This document shows positions 15,724-25,123 of a stretch of DNA of 64,000 nucleotides, piece after piece. Every line of letters begins with the position of its first letter. Positions within the stretch are counted from its first letter, which is position 1. Position numbers and translations under genes: made by a program. The DNA is from Desertimonas sp963772825 (lineage in GTDB: Bacteria > Actinomycetota > Acidimicrobiia > Acidimicrobiales > Ilumatobacteraceae), in the NCBI GenBank assembly GCA_963772825.1, contig CAVYYX010000006.1, positions 62,001 through 126,000 of the forward strand, given 5' to 3'. Under the pieces are notes generated by a model. It was not told the DNA's origin and did not search any database. It saw only the letters and a program-made list of their open reading frames with translations.

Positions 15724-17983
15724 ATGGGGAGCATCCTTGGCACGCGGGTGGAGCGACTGGAGGATCCGCGCCTGCTGACCGCCGGCGGGACGTACGTCGA
15801 GGACCTCGACCTTCCCGGGGCGGCCTGGCTCACCTACGTGCGCTCGCCGCACGCCCACGCGACGATCGAGGCGATCGACACGTCGGCCGCCGAGACGGCA
15901 CCGGGCGTGCTCGGCATCTTCACCGCCGACGACCTCGCCGAGCTGGGACCCGTCCCTCACACCAATCCGGCCTACCCCGAGGCGATGTGCCGCACGATCG
16001 TCGCCGTCGGGACGGTGCGCTACGTCGGCCAGCCCGTCGTGGCGATCATCGCCGAGGACCGCGCGGTGGGCGCCGACGCCGCCGACCTCGTTGTCGTCGA
16101 CTACGAGCCGTTGCCGTGCGTGGTCGACGCCGAAGCCGCCGCCACGGACGAAGTCGTCCTGTTCCCCGAGCACGGCTCCAACGTCGTGATGCGCTTCGCC
16201 TCGCCATCCGTGGCCGACTTCAGCGCGTGCGAGGTGGTCGTCGCCGAACGGATCGCCAACCAGCGGCTCACGGCAGCACCCATCGAGGGGCGTTCCGGCG
16301 CCGCAATGTGGACCGACGACGGGCGGCTCGTCCACTACTCGGCGTGCCAGGGCGCCCATCCGACGAAGGCGTTGCTCGCCGGGCTGTATCGACTCGACCC
16401 ATCACAGGTGCGCGTGATCGTCCCCGACGTCGGCGGTGGCTTCGGAGCGAAGTCGCGCACCTATCCCGAAGAGCTCGCCCTCGGGTGGTATGCCCGGGCC
16501 GTCGGCCGCGCGGTGCGTTGGACGGAGACGCGCTCGGAAAACATCGTGGCGATGCCCGGCGGGAGGGCCCAGCTGCAGTACGCCCGCCTCGGTGGCACGA
16601 GGGACGGGCGGATCACGGCCTACCAGCTCGATGTCGTCCAAGACGCCGGCGCGTTCCCGCTCATCGGTGCATCGCTCCCAGGGCTCACCGAGCGGATGGC
16701 GACGGGGGTGTATCACCTCGACAACGTCGGTTTCAGCGGCGTCTCCGTCGTCACCAACACGGTGTCGACGACCGCCTACCGTGGCGCCGGGCGGCCAGAG
16801 GCGGCGGTAGCCATCGAGCGGATGGTCGACCGCTTCGCCGCCGAGATCGGCATCGACCCGGCCGAGGTGCGCCTGCGCAACTACGTGCCACCGTTCTCCG
16901 AGCCGTACACCACCGGCATCGGCACCGTGTACGACGTCGGCGACTATCCGGCGTCGCTGCGCCGTGCGCTCGACGCCGCCGGCTACGACGACTTGCGCGC
17001 CGCGCAGGCCGCCAGGCGCGCCGCCGACGACCCCATCGCCCTCGGCATCGGCCTGGCCACGTACGTCGAGGTGACCGCCGCCATCCAGACTCCCGAACTC
17101 GCGTCGGTCGAGCTCGCCGACGACGGCGGGCTCGTCGTGACGAGCGGGGCGACGCCGTACGGGCAGGGCCACGACACGACGTGGGCGATGATCGTCGCCG
17201 ACGCCACCGGAGTGCCGCTGCAGCGGATCCGGGTCGTGCACGGCGACACCGACCTCGTCGAGTCCGGCGGCCTCACCGTCGGATCGCGTTCGGTGCAGCT
17301 CTCCGGCACCGCGATCGCCGGGGCCACCACCCGACTCGTCGACGCCGCCCGCCAGCGGGCTGCCGAGCGGTTGGAGGCGCACGCCGCCGACGTCGTTCTC
17401 GACGCCGAGAGCGGTCACTTCCACGTCGCCGGCACCCCGGCTCGGAGCCTCGGCTGGGCCGACCTCGTCGATGGCGAACGGCTCGTCTGCCGACTACACC
17501 TTCGCCCCGCCGATGCCGACCTACCCGTTCGGCACGCACGTCGCCGTCGTCGAGGTCGACACCGAGACCGGAAGGGTCCAGCTACGCAGACACGTCGCCG
17601 TCGACGACGCCGGCACGCTGATCAACCCGCTGCTCGCAGAAGGACAGATCCACGGCGGCATCGCCCAAGGGGCGGCCCAGGCGTTGCTCGAGGAGGTCCA
17701 CTACGACCTCGACGACGGCCAGCCGAAGACGACCAACTTCGCCGACTACCCGGTGATCTCGGCGGCCGAGCTGCCGATGTTCGAGCTGGCGCCGATGCAG
17801 ACACCGACGTTCGCCAACGAGCTCGGCGCCAAGGGCGTCGGCGAGTCGGGAACGATCGGGTCGATCCCGTCGGTGTACAACGCCGTGATCGACGCCCTCG
17901 CCCACCTCGGCGTCCGGCACCTCGAGACTCCGCTCACGCCAGAGCGGATCTGGCGCTCGCTCACCGAGACCCAGCAACGGTGA
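15724..17983 (+). CDS. Xanthine dehydrogenase-family molybdopterin-binding subunit, orphan, apparent frameshift
   Basis: Large catalytic subunit of a molybdenum hydroxylase. Order: N-terminal GTRVERLEDPRLLTAGGTY, the VGGGFGAKSRTYPEE motif (about residue 236), AYRGAGRPEAAVAIERM (about 351) and YGQGHDTTWAMIV. Near 17480-17491 the frame changes: the downstream frame carries the conserved PFGTHVAVVEVDTETG, QIHGGIAQGAAQAL and GAKGVGESGTIGS to the stop at 17983. One base change restores a normal ~750-residue protein. No FAD or iron-sulfur subunit gene adjoins, which is unusual; those subunits may come from elsewhere. Such enzymes hydroxylate heterocycles and aldehydes, which fits the catabolic setting. 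Confidence 0.8.
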
Positions 17984-18020
17984 CCGGTTACGCTGAGAGG
18001 CGGTCGCAAAGGGGGCACAC

Positions 18021-18683
18021 ATGTCGACGTCGGGGCCCAGCCGGCCTTCCAGCGGGGCGAGGATCAACCACCTCGTGCTGAACGTTCACGACATCGAGGC
18101 ATCGCATCGCTTCTACACCGAGGTGCTCGGATTCGAACAGTGCGGAGACCTCACGCACACGGTGACGATGCGGTTCTACCGCGGCGACGCTTCCCGTCAC
18201 CACGACCTCGCCCTCGTACAGATCAACGACCCAGAGCAGGCTCCGACGCCCGACGCACCGTCGATGGAGCCGGTACGAGCCGGCATCAACCACTTCGCCA
18301 TCTCCTACCCCGACCGCCAGTCGTGGCTCGATCAGATCCGTCACATGAAGGCGTGCGGCGTCGAGTTCGTGCGCCGCGGCAACCACGGGATGACCCACTC
18401 GGCGTACCTCTACGACCCCGATGGCTGCGGCATCGAGGTGGTCTATGACGTGCCCGCCGAGGCGTGGGAGGGCGACGTCGACGCGGCGCTCAACTACTTC
18501 GAGTTCCTCGACCTCGACGACCTCGACGACAGCACCGACTACCAGCGCTTCGGCGAAGGGATCCCCGAGCCCGAGGCGATCCCCGGACGAGTCAACACCC
18601 GTCAATTGCGTTCCCCGGCCACGCAGACCGCTGCTGACCGCTCCTCGGCTGGCGCCTCGTCGCTCGCATCGGAGGACACGTGA
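18021..18683 (+). CDS. VOC-family extradiol-dioxygenase-like protein
   Basis: A single VOC unit resembling type I extradiol dioxygenases and related chelatases. Putative metal ligands are His in INHLVLNV (about 17), His in GINHFAISY (about 92) and Glu in CGIEVVYDVP (about 142), with THSAYLYDPDGCG before the last. The final ~30 codons (from about 18601) are repeat family C in antisense orientation (NTRQLRSPATQ onwards), so the C-terminus appears to be supplied by a repeat insertion. It starts 38 bases after the molybdenum hydroxylase, with a ribosome site AAAGGGGG. Ring cleavage is plausible but unproven. Confidence 0.75.
   Translation: MSTSGPSRPSSGARINHLVLNVHDIEASHRFYTEVLGFEQCGDLTHTVTMRFYRGDASRHHDLALVQINDPEQAPTPDAPSMEPVRAGINHFAISYPDRQSWLDQIRHMKACGVEFVRRGNHGMTHSAYLYDPDGCGIEVVYDVPAEAWEGDVDAALNYFEFLDLDDLDDSTDYQRFGEGIPEPEAIPGRVNTRQLRSPATQTAADRSSAGASSLASEDT
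18601..18672 (-). repeat. Repeat family C, copy 1 (inside the 3' end of the VOC gene)
   Basis: Reverse complement reads TGCGAGCGACGAGGCGC, then AGCCGAGGAGCGG and GCGTGGCCGGGGAACGCAAT. Matching units lie at 34782-34854 and 62615-62680. This copy is read through as the tail of the VOC protein. Confidence 0.8.
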
Positions 18684-18714
18684 ACACCCGTCCGCTCACG
18701 TCCAGCTGAGCGAC

Positions 18715-19512
18715 GTGCTCGACCCGTCGCCGGCGGACCTCCTCGCTGTCGCCGCGGCGGCCGCCCGTGCAGCGGGGATCATCGTCGTCGAGCACCTCGA
18801 TCGGCCGACGGAGGTGCGCCACAAGAACGACAGGACCTCGGTGGTCACGGCCGTCGATCTGGCCGCCCAGGACGAGATCGAACGGGTGATCACCGGGCAC
18901 TTCCCGGGCCACGCCATCGTCGGCGAGGAGGGCCGCGGCGGGGCGCCGGACAGCGAGCTCGTCTGGCTCGTCGACCCGCTCGACGGCACGTCGAACTTCG
19001 CCCACGGCGTGCCACTGGCATGCACCTCGATCGCCGTCCGCGACAACCTGGGCGTCGTCGCCGGAGCGATCTTCGAGCCGTTCCGCGAGGAGCTGTTCAC
19101 GGCGTCGCGTGGTGGCGGTGCCTGGCTGGGCAGCGACCGGCTGCAGGTGTCGGCGACCGATGCCCTCGCCCACGCCGTCGTCTGCACGGGCGTGCAGTCC
19201 GACGACCCGGTGGCGATCGACGCCTTCGGGCGGCGCATCGTCGCCCTCAGCGGCAGCTGCCGGGCGGTGCGCTGCCTCGGCACGCCCGCCCTGTGCCTCG
19301 CCTACGTCGCCGCCGGGCGCGTCGATGCCTTCCTCGAGGCCGATTCGACCTACGCCTGGGACGTCGGCGCCGGCTCGTTGCTGATCGAAGAAGCCGGCGG
19401 GCACATCGAGGACCTCGACGGCGGGCCGCTCAACCTCGGAGCCGGGGTGGCCGACGTGCTGGCGAGCAACGGTCGGATCCACGAAGCGCTCGCCGAGTTG
19501 GTGGGCCGATGA
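18715..19512 (+). CDS. Inositol monophosphatase-family phosphatase
   Basis: A 265-residue Mg-dependent phosphatase of the IMPase/histidinol-phosphatase fold. Catalytic features in order: VVTAVDLAAQ, the GEEG metal site (about residue 70), WLVDPLDGTSNFAHG (about 84-98, DPLDGT signature) and WDVGAGSLLIEEAGG near residue 220. The start is GTG 18715; the frame is open upstream but runs through repeat C. Its stop shares ATGA with the next SDR, so they form an operon. The true substrate could be inositol-1-phosphate, histidinol phosphate or another sugar phosphate. Confidence 0.85.
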   Translation: MLDPSPADLLAVAAAAARAAGIIVVEHLDRPTEVRHKNDRTSVVTAVDLAAQDEIERVITGHFPGHAIVGEEGRGGAPDSELVWLVDPLDGTSNFAHGVPLACTSIAVRDNLGVVAGAIFEPFREELFTASRGGGAWLGSDRLQVSATDALAHAVVCTGVQSDDPVAIDAFGRRIVALSGSCRAVRCLGTPALCLAYVAAGRVDAFLEADSTYAWDVGAGSLLIEEAGGHIEDLDGGPLNLGAGVADVLASNGRIHEALAELVGR

Positions 19513-20180
19513 CCGTCGCCAACAAGCGCATCGTGATCACCGGCGGCGGGCGGGGCATCGGCGCGGCGCTCGCCGGCGAATTGCGTACTCGCGGTGCCGA
19601 CGTGATCACCGCCGACATCCAACCCGGCGCTGACGTGAAGTGCGACGTCGGCGACGCCGAGCAAGTCGCCCGACTGTTCGCCGACGTCGGCGCTGTCGAC
19701 GGCCTGGTCAACAGCGCCGCGCTGCTCGTCAACCGGCAGTCGTACGACGAGATCACCCTCGACGAGTGGGACCGCATGTTCGCCGTCAACGTGCGCGGCT
19801 CGTTCCTGTGCTCCCGGGCCGCGGCGACGGCGATGCACGGGCGCGGCGGGAGCATCGTCAATATCGCGTCCGAGACCGCCCTCACCGGTTCCCACGGCTT
19901 CGTCCACTACGTCGCCTCGAAGGGAGCCGTCATCGCGATGACCCGGGCGCTGGCCAACGAGCTCGGGAGTCACGGCATCCGGGTGAACTGCGTCGCCCCT
20001 GGGTTCACCACGACCCCCGGCTCCGAGGTGCTCGGGGCCTACGACCCGAGCCGCACGCCGCTCGGTCGGGTGATGCGCCCCGACGACCTGCTCGGCACGT
20101 TCTGCTACCTGCTCTCCGACGACTCGGCGTTCGTGTCCGGCCAGACGATCGTCGTCAACGGCGGCCGGGTCCCCCACTGA
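19509..20180 (+). CDS. Short-chain dehydrogenase/reductase (SDR)
   Basis: A 223-residue classical SDR: the cofactor loop GGGRGIGAAL (about 12-21), NSAAL in place of NNAG, the catalytic Ser in SIVNIASETALTG, Tyr-x-x-x-Lys in HYVASKGAV, and the C-terminal SDDSAFVSGQTIVVNGG. DIQP after strand 2 suggests NAD preference (acidic residue). It overlaps the phosphatase gene by 4 bases. Likely an alcohol or dihydrodiol dehydrogenase in the catabolic cluster; the substrate is unknown. Confidence 0.85.
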   Translation: MTVANKRIVITGGGRGIGAALAGELRTRGADVITADIQPGADVKCDVGDAEQVARLFADVGAVDGLVNSAALLVNRQSYDEITLDEWDRMFAVNVRGSFLCSRAAATAMHGRGGSIVNIASETALTGSHGFVHYVASKGAVIAMTRALANELGSHGIRVNCVAPGFTTTPGSEVLGAYDPSRTPLGRVMRPDDLLGTFCYLLSDDSAFVSGQTIVVNGGRVPH

Positions 20181-20184
20181 GTAG

Positions 20185-21004
20185 GTGGAGTGTTTCGTGC
20201 CGACACGCCCCGCAGCAGACACTCCGATAGCGAGCCGCCGGCCACTGCAATCGTTGGGGATCGCCCTCGACATCGTCGAGGCTCTCGCCGAGGTGCCCGA
20301 GCTTGGCGTCAGCGAGCTCGCCCGGCGGGTGGGCATCGCCAAGAGCACGGCCCACCGGACGTGCGCCGTGCTCGCCGACCGCGGGCTCCTCGATCGCACT
20401 GCGAGCGGCTATCGACTGGGCTTGCGCTTCGTGGAGTACGGCAGCCTGGCCAGGGAGCGCACCGCCGTCGGCGATCGCGGCCTGCCGCTGCTCGTCGAGC
20501 TGCGCAATTCGCTCGGCGAGACCGTGCAGATCGGCGTGTCGGCCGGTGCCGATGTCGTCTACGTCGAGCGGGTCGAGGGCCGCCAGGCGCTGCGCTACTC
20601 GACGAACGCCCGCCGCTCACCGATCCATCGCTCAAGCGCCGGGAAGGTGCTCGCCGCCTTCGATCCAAAGATGGTCGACGCCCGGCTACGCGCCGGCCTG
20701 CCGCCGAGCACCGGATACACGATCGTCGTGCCCGAACTGTTCCTCGCCGAGCTGGCTACCGTCCGCCAGCGCGGCTACGCCATGAGCGTCGACGAAACCG
20801 AGCTCGGCATGTCGTCGATCGCCGTGCCAGTCGCGCGCACCGCTCGACGGACCGGTCGTGGCGGCGATCTCGATGGTCGGACCAACGGTGCGGGTCGTCG
20901 GCGATCATGAGACCCACCACACCGGCGTCCTGCAAGCGGCGGCGATCAGGCTCGGCAACTCGATCGAGACGGGCGAGTACCAACTGCGCCCGCGCCGGCG
21001 ATGA
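20185..21004 (+). CDS. IclR-family transcriptional regulator, apparent frameshift
   Basis: Winged-helix N-terminus (about residues 25-75, SELARRVGIAKSTAHRTCAV) and the IclR effector domain (VELRNSLGETVQIGV, then RSSAGKVLAAFDP). At 20832-20838 one extra base breaks the frame: after SSIAVPV the family sequence continues in another frame as GPVVAAISMVGPTVRVV, to a stop at 21004 that overlaps the next SDR start (ATGA). Restored length is about 270 residues. The first codons lie within repeat family B, so the start (GTG 20185 or 20197) is uncertain. Probable regulator of the surrounding catabolic operon, responding to an aromatic or small-acid effector. Confidence 0.8.
20187..20225 (+). repeat. 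Repeat family B, copy 1 (39 bp)
   Basis: GGAGTGTTT at one end, a conserved centre GCCGACACGCCCCGC and ACACTCC at the other, forming a short stem. Copies at 50321-50359 and 56190-56228 share the centre. This copy overlaps the possible start codons of the IclR gene. Confidence 0.8.
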
Positions 21005-21732
21005 ACGTCGAACGAGCCGTGTCCATCGTGACCGGCGCCAGCGGCGGCATCGGGAGTGCGATCGCCCTGGCGCTCGCCGAACGACGTGGGCGCATCGTCG
21101 TCGTCGCTCGCCGGCCGGAGCCACTGGCCGAGATCGCCAGCGCCATCATCGACCGCGGTGGCGAGGCGGTGATCGTGGCTGGCGACGTCAGCGATCCAAC
21201 GACATCACGGTCCGCCGTCGAAGTGGCCGCGAGCCGCTTCGGGGGTCTCGACCTGCTGATCAACGCGGCCGGCTTCGGACCTCCCACGCCACTGGTCGAG
21301 CTGACCAAGGACGACTGGGACGCGACGATCGGCAGTTGCCTGACGGGCCTCTACCTGATGACCCGAGCCGCTCTGCCGACGATGCTCGCCGCCGCGGCCG
21401 GCCGGATCGTCAACGTGTCGTCGATCGCCGGCAAGGGTGCCGAGGCGAACCGCACCGCCTACTGCGCGGCCAAGTGGGGCGTGCAGGGCTTCTCGCTGGC
21501 GCTGCGGGCGGAGTTGGCCGGGACAGGCGTGCGCCTCCATGTCCTCAACCCGGCGAGCGTTGCAACGGACTGGTGGGACGTGACGGGCGACCCGCAACCG
21601 ACGTCCGTGATCGAGCGGATGCTGACCGCCGACGATGTGGCCCAGGCGACGCTGTGGATGCTCACGCAACCCGACCATGTCCAGATCAACGACATCGAGA
21701 TCAACAACGCTGTCAACCCCTGGCAGCAATGA
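21001..21732 (+). CDS. Short-chain dehydrogenase/reductase (SDR)
   Basis: A 243-residue classical SDR: TGASGGIGSAIALAL cofactor loop (about 12-26), an Arg-rich turn ARRPEP after strand 2 that favours NADP, NAAGFG, the Ser of RIVNVSSIAGKG, YCAAKWG with the catalytic Tyr and Lys, and LNPASVATDW. It overlaps the IclR gene by 4 bases. The oxidised substrate is unknown. It ends 16 bases from the convergent SDR on the other strand. Confidence 0.85.
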   Translation: MNVERAVSIVTGASGGIGSAIALALAERRGRIVVVARRPEPLAEIASAIIDRGGEAVIVAGDVSDPTTSRSAVEVAASRFGGLDLLINAAGFGPPTPLVELTKDDWDATIGSCLTGLYLMTRAALPTMLAAAAGRIVNVSSIAGKGAEANRTAYCAAKWGVQGFSLALRAELAGTGVRLHVLNPASVATDWWDVTGDPQPTSVIERMLTADDVAQATLWMLTQPDHVQINDIEINNAVNPWQQ

Positions 21733-21748
21733 ACGGCCGGCGTACTCG

Positions 21749-22460
21749 CTACCAGGGATGGACGGTGCCGTCGCGACGGAGGAAGGACCCGGATTGCTCG
21801 ATCGTCAGGCCGTCGATGAGCGCCACGAGTTCAGCGGCGCCGACCGCCGGGTCCTCCAGGTCCCCGCCACGTGGTGTGGCGATGGCGGTGCGCAGCAAAC
21901 CGGGGTGTACGGCCACGGCGACGATCCCGTCGTCCGCCAGGCGCCCTGCGAGCTTGACGGTGATCATGTTCAACGCCGCCTTCGACGTGACATAGCCGAC
22001 GTCACGGCCGATCGAGCGGGCGACCTCCATCGAGCCGACCATCGACGAGACGTTGACGATCCGCGGGTTGGCGGCCGCGCGCAGCGCGTCGAGGAGCGCC
22101 CGACTGAGCAACATCGGGCCGATGGCGTTGATGCGGATCTCGTCGATCACGTGCTCGGCGCTGAGCTGCAACACATCGCGCTCGTCGTCGGCGACCCCCA
22201 GCGCCCGCCCGTCGACGCCGGCATTGTTGATCAGCACGTCGATCGGGGCCGACCCGATCGCCGCGGCGAAGCGTTCGATCGACTCCTCCGAACCGACGTC
22301 CAGCTCGTGAACGTCCAGCCGTCAGCCCGCCCAGCTCGTGTGCGTCGTCGGGACGGCGGCAACCCGCCACCACCGTGTCGCCGCGCTCGGCGTAGACGCG
22401 GGCGAGCTCCAGTCCGAGGCCGCGATTGGCGCCACTGATCACGACACGTTGAGCGGTCAT
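21749..22460 (-). CDS. Short-chain dehydrogenase/reductase, apparent frameshift
   Basis: The first frame gives ISGANRGLGLELARVYAERG (cofactor loop, NADP-type CRRPDD after strand 2) to about 22322. The family sequence then resumes in a second frame as VLINNAGVDGRALGV, RIVNVSSMVGSMEV, YVTSKAALNMITVKLAG and VAVHPGLLRTAIATP. Removing one base near 22318-22322 joins them into a ~237-residue SDR of the C-factor/sniffer-like group. Its ATG overlaps the HAD gene stop by 4 bases; it is the last gene of the LLM-hydrolase-HAD-SDR operon. Confidence 0.75.
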
Positions 22461-23077
22461 GCGAGCCCGAGCAGTCGGCGTGCCTCGTCGAACGCCGGAC
22501 GGCGGTCACGGGGGTCGACGACGATGCCAGTCATCCCCACCGCCGTCGCCCCATCCGCGCACGCTGGGGTGTCGTCGAGGAACACGACGTCCGCCGGCGC
22601 CACACCGAGCGCCTCGGAGGCGAGCAGATACGCCTGCGGGTCGGGCTTCGGGACGCCCACCTCGGCGGCGTCGATGAACGCCGCCAGACCGGCGAACTCC
22701 GGTCGGGCAGCGAACCAATCCGGTCCAAGAATCATGTGGGCGTGGTTGGTCAGGATCCCGACGGGCAAGCCGGCGGCGCGGGCGTCGTCCATCAACGCCA
22801 CGGCATCGCGATTGAACATCGCGTCCGGCACCACCGCACCGAAGGCGCGAAACATCCCGACGATCCCGTCGAGGCCGGCCCGTCGGGCGACCTCGTCCCA
22901 GTAGCGGTCGCCGACCTCGTCGCCACTCGACGTTTCCTGCCACCGGCCGTCTGGCGGGAGTTCGATCTCATCGGCGAGCGGCATCGCAGTGCCGGTCGCC
23001 GACTCGTAGGCGCGCACGGCACGCCACGACGGTTCGAGGATGACGTGACCGACGTCGAGGAGCAGGGCTGTCGCCAC
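22457..23077 (-). CDS. HAD-superfamily hydrolase
   Basis: A 206-residue HAD phosphatase-like protein. The first motif is LLLDVGHVILEP: the nucleophile Asp is present but the second Asp of DxD is replaced (DVGH), as in epoxide-hydrolase N-terminal and some dehalogenase-like relatives. Motif 2 is ILTNHAH, motif 3 the Lys in VGVPKPDPQAY, motif 4 VVFLDDTPACADGATAVGM. The missing acid-base Asp makes ordinary phosphatase activity uncertain. It sits 8 bases after the alpha/beta hydrolase and overlaps the SDR by 4 bases. Confidence 0.8.
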   Translation of the reverse strand: MATALLLDVGHVILEPSWRAVRAYESATGTAMPLADEIELPPDGRWQETSSGDEVGDRYWDEVARRAGLDGIVGMFRAFGAVVPDAMFNRDAVALMDDARAAGLPVGILTNHAHMILGPDWFAARPEFAGLAAFIDAAEVGVPKPDPQAYLLASEALGVAPADVVFLDDTPACADGATAVGMTGIVVDPRDRRPAFDEARRLLGLA

Positions 23078-23085
23078 CGGTCGAG

Positions 23086-23871
23086 TCAGTCGGCGGCGCA
23101 GAATCGGGCGACGGCGGCGACCGCATCCGAGGACTCATCGAGGACGAGATGTCCGGAATCCGGAAACGTCGCCACCGAGGCGGTTGGCAGCAGGGCGGCC
23201 CACGCCGGGGCGAGGGCCGGCGGCAACAAGCGGTCCTCCTCGCCCCACACGACGAGACTCGGCGTGTTCACCCTGCCGAGCCACCGCGGCACCACGCGAT
23301 CGAATGGGTGGTCCCACAGCATCAAGGCGGTCGACCGCATCTCCCGGTAGCGGTCGACGGTGAAGTCGACGTCGTGGGGGTCCTCCGGCAGATGCGGGGC
23401 GAGCGTCTCGAAGCGGTGGACGAGACGCCCAACCAGTTCATCAGGCGGGATGCGGAAAAGGTCGTCGACCTCCACACCGGGCACCCGCAGACCGGTCGGG
23501 GCGACGAGAACGAGTCGGCGCAACCGATGGTTCTGCTCGATCGCGAAGCGCGCCGCCACGAGCCCGCCGAGCGAGAACCCGACGAGGTTGACGTCCTTGC
23601 TGAGGCCGAGCTGGTCGAACAGGTCGGTGTAGTGGAGCACCAGGTCGTGCACCTCGGACAGACCGTCGAGATCACCCGACTCCCCGTAGCCCGGGTGGTA
23701 GGGAACGAGCACGCGGTGGTCCTCGATCCACGGTTCGGCGAACTGCCAGCCGTGGAAGGTGCCGGCGCCGTGGAGGAACACGAGGGGCGGTGCCGCAGAA
23801 TCGCCGGCGGCGAGCACGACGGTCTTCGTGCCGTTGACGTCGAACTGCAGCGGCTCGAGCTCGAGCGTCAT
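23086..23871 (-). CDS. Alpha/beta-fold hydrolase
   Basis: A 261-residue alpha/beta hydrolase with Ser nucleophile in GFSLGGLVAARFA (about residue 104), Asp in VVWGEEDRLLPP (about 211) and His in FPDSGHLVLDE (about 240). The oxyanion segment is LVFLHGAGTFHGW. The family includes meta-cleavage-product C-C hydrolases and haloalkane/ester hydrolases; with extradiol-like and hydratase/aldolase genes nearby, a C-C bond hydrolase is a reasonable guess. Its ATG shares ATGA with the LLM gene stop. Confidence 0.8.
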   Translation of the reverse strand: MTLELEPLQFDVNGTKTVVLAAGDSAAPPLVFLHGAGTFHGWQFAEPWIEDHRVLVPYHPGYGESGDLDGLSEVHDLVLHYTDLFDQLGLSKDVNLVGFSLGGLVAARFAIEQNHRLRRLVLVAPTGLRVPGVEVDDLFRIPPDELVGRLVHRFETLAPHLPEDPHDVDFTVDRYREMRSTALMLWDHPFDRVVPRWLGRVNTPSLVVWGEEDRLLPPALAPAWAALLPTASVATFPDSGHLVLDESSDAVAAVARFCAAD

Positions 23872-25040
23872 CGCCCACCTCCTGCCACCGTCACCGCGGG
23901 TCGGCCTGCTCGTATCCGCGGGATGACTTCTTCGGCGAACAGCGTGGTGTTCTTGACCACCTTCCAGTTGGGCATGTCCCCCAACGTGAGGTTGAGATTG
24001 ACGCGGCTGCTGCCGGCCTCTTCGAGCCAGTTGCCGATGGCGTCGGCGACCTTTTCCGGCGTCCCGGCGACGATCCGGTTGATCGCCACGAGGTCGTCCC
24101 AGTTCGACGAACCGTGGACGTCGGCGGCCTGGATCCGCTTGCGGAACTCCGGCACCGTCACGTACCCCGGCGGGTTGAGATAGCGCGGCGTCGTGCGCAG
24201 GGCGTTCTCGAAGAAGTACATGACGTGGGGCATGAACTCCTCTTCCGCTTTCGCGTCGGTCTCGGCGACGTAGGCCATCACCCCCACCGTCACCTTGTCG
24301 GGGGTCGGCTCGTGGCCGTGGTGGGCGAGCCGCTCGCGGAAGTGCTCGAACACCTTGAGCTGAGCCTTCGTCGGGATGAACACGACGGTGTAACCGAAGC
24401 CCAGCTCGGCGGCGAGCTCGATCGTCTCGGGCGAGCCCGTTCCGACGATGTAGCACTCCGGGTGCGGTTTCTGCATCGGCTTGGGCCACGGGTTGAGGTA
24501 GCGGTACGTGTAGAAGTCGCCGGCGTAGCTCTGCGGGCCGTCCTCGGTCCAGCAGCGCAGGATGACGTCGATCGACTCACGGAAGCGGGCCCGGGCGGTG
24601 GCCGGGTTCACCGAGTTGGCCCAGTACTCCATCCCGGTGCCCAGCGGAAAGGCGATGCGCAGCCGCCCGCCGGACATGATGTCGAGCATCGCGTACTCCT
24701 CGGCCAACCGGTTCGGGTAGCCGAGGTTGGGGGGCGTCCCGAACACGCTGATCGTCCCCTTCGTCTGGGGGATCAGCGCCGCCGCCGTGAGGTTCGGCGC
24801 CGGGTTCATCGAGTACTGCGTGTTGTGGTGCTCGTTGAGCACGAGCCCGTCGAACCCGAGCTGGTCAGCAAGGACCATCTCGGAGAGGTAGCGGGTGTAC
24901 AGGTCGTGGCCGGTCTGCGGGTCGTAGTTGGAGTTCGGGAAGTCGACCCACAACGACTCGTACGTCGTGTGATCGCTGGGCAGGTTGGTATACGGGAAAA
25001 AGTGGAAGAAGTGGAACTCGGCCTGGTCGACGACACTCAT
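23868..25040 (-). CDS. LLM-class flavin-dependent monooxygenase (luciferase-like)
   Basis: A 390-residue bacterial-luciferase-type barrel that uses reduced FMN or F420. Features: FHFFPYTNLPSDHTTYESLW at the N-terminus, LGFDGLVLNEHHNTQYSMNP (about 80-99), EEYAMLDIMSGGRLRIAFPLGTG (about 140-162) and CYIVGTGSPETIELAAELG. First gene of the operon with alpha/beta hydrolase, HAD and SDR. A monooxygenation or C-N/C-S cleavage role upstream of ring opening is plausible; the substrate is unknown. There is an 83-bp gap to the membrane protein behind it. Confidence 0.85.
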   Translation of the reverse strand: MSVVDQAEFHFFHFFPYTNLPSDHTTYESLWVDFPNSNYDPQTGHDLYTRYLSEMVLADQLGFDGLVLNEHHNTQYSMNPAPNLTAAALIPQTKGTISVFGTPPNLGYPNRLAEEYAMLDIMSGGRLRIAFPLGTGMEYWANSVNPATARARFRESIDVILRCWTEDGPQSYAGDFYTYRYLNPWPKPMQKPHPECYIVGTGSPETIELAAELGFGYTVVFIPTKAQLKVFEHFRERLAHHGHEPTPDKVTVGVMAYVAETDAKAEEEFMPHVMYFFENALRTTPRYLNPPGYVTVPEFRKRIQAADVHGSSNWDDLVAINRIVAGTPEKVADAIGNWLEEAGSSRVNLNLTLGDMPNWKVVKNTTLFAEEVIPRIRAGRPAVTVAGGGR

Positions 25041-25123
25041 GAAACCCCCCGGTGGTGCGCGCCCTCCATTCGAGCAGATCGCCGGCGCCGGCCACGAACT
25101 TCGGTGCTGAAGCCGGCGTTACG

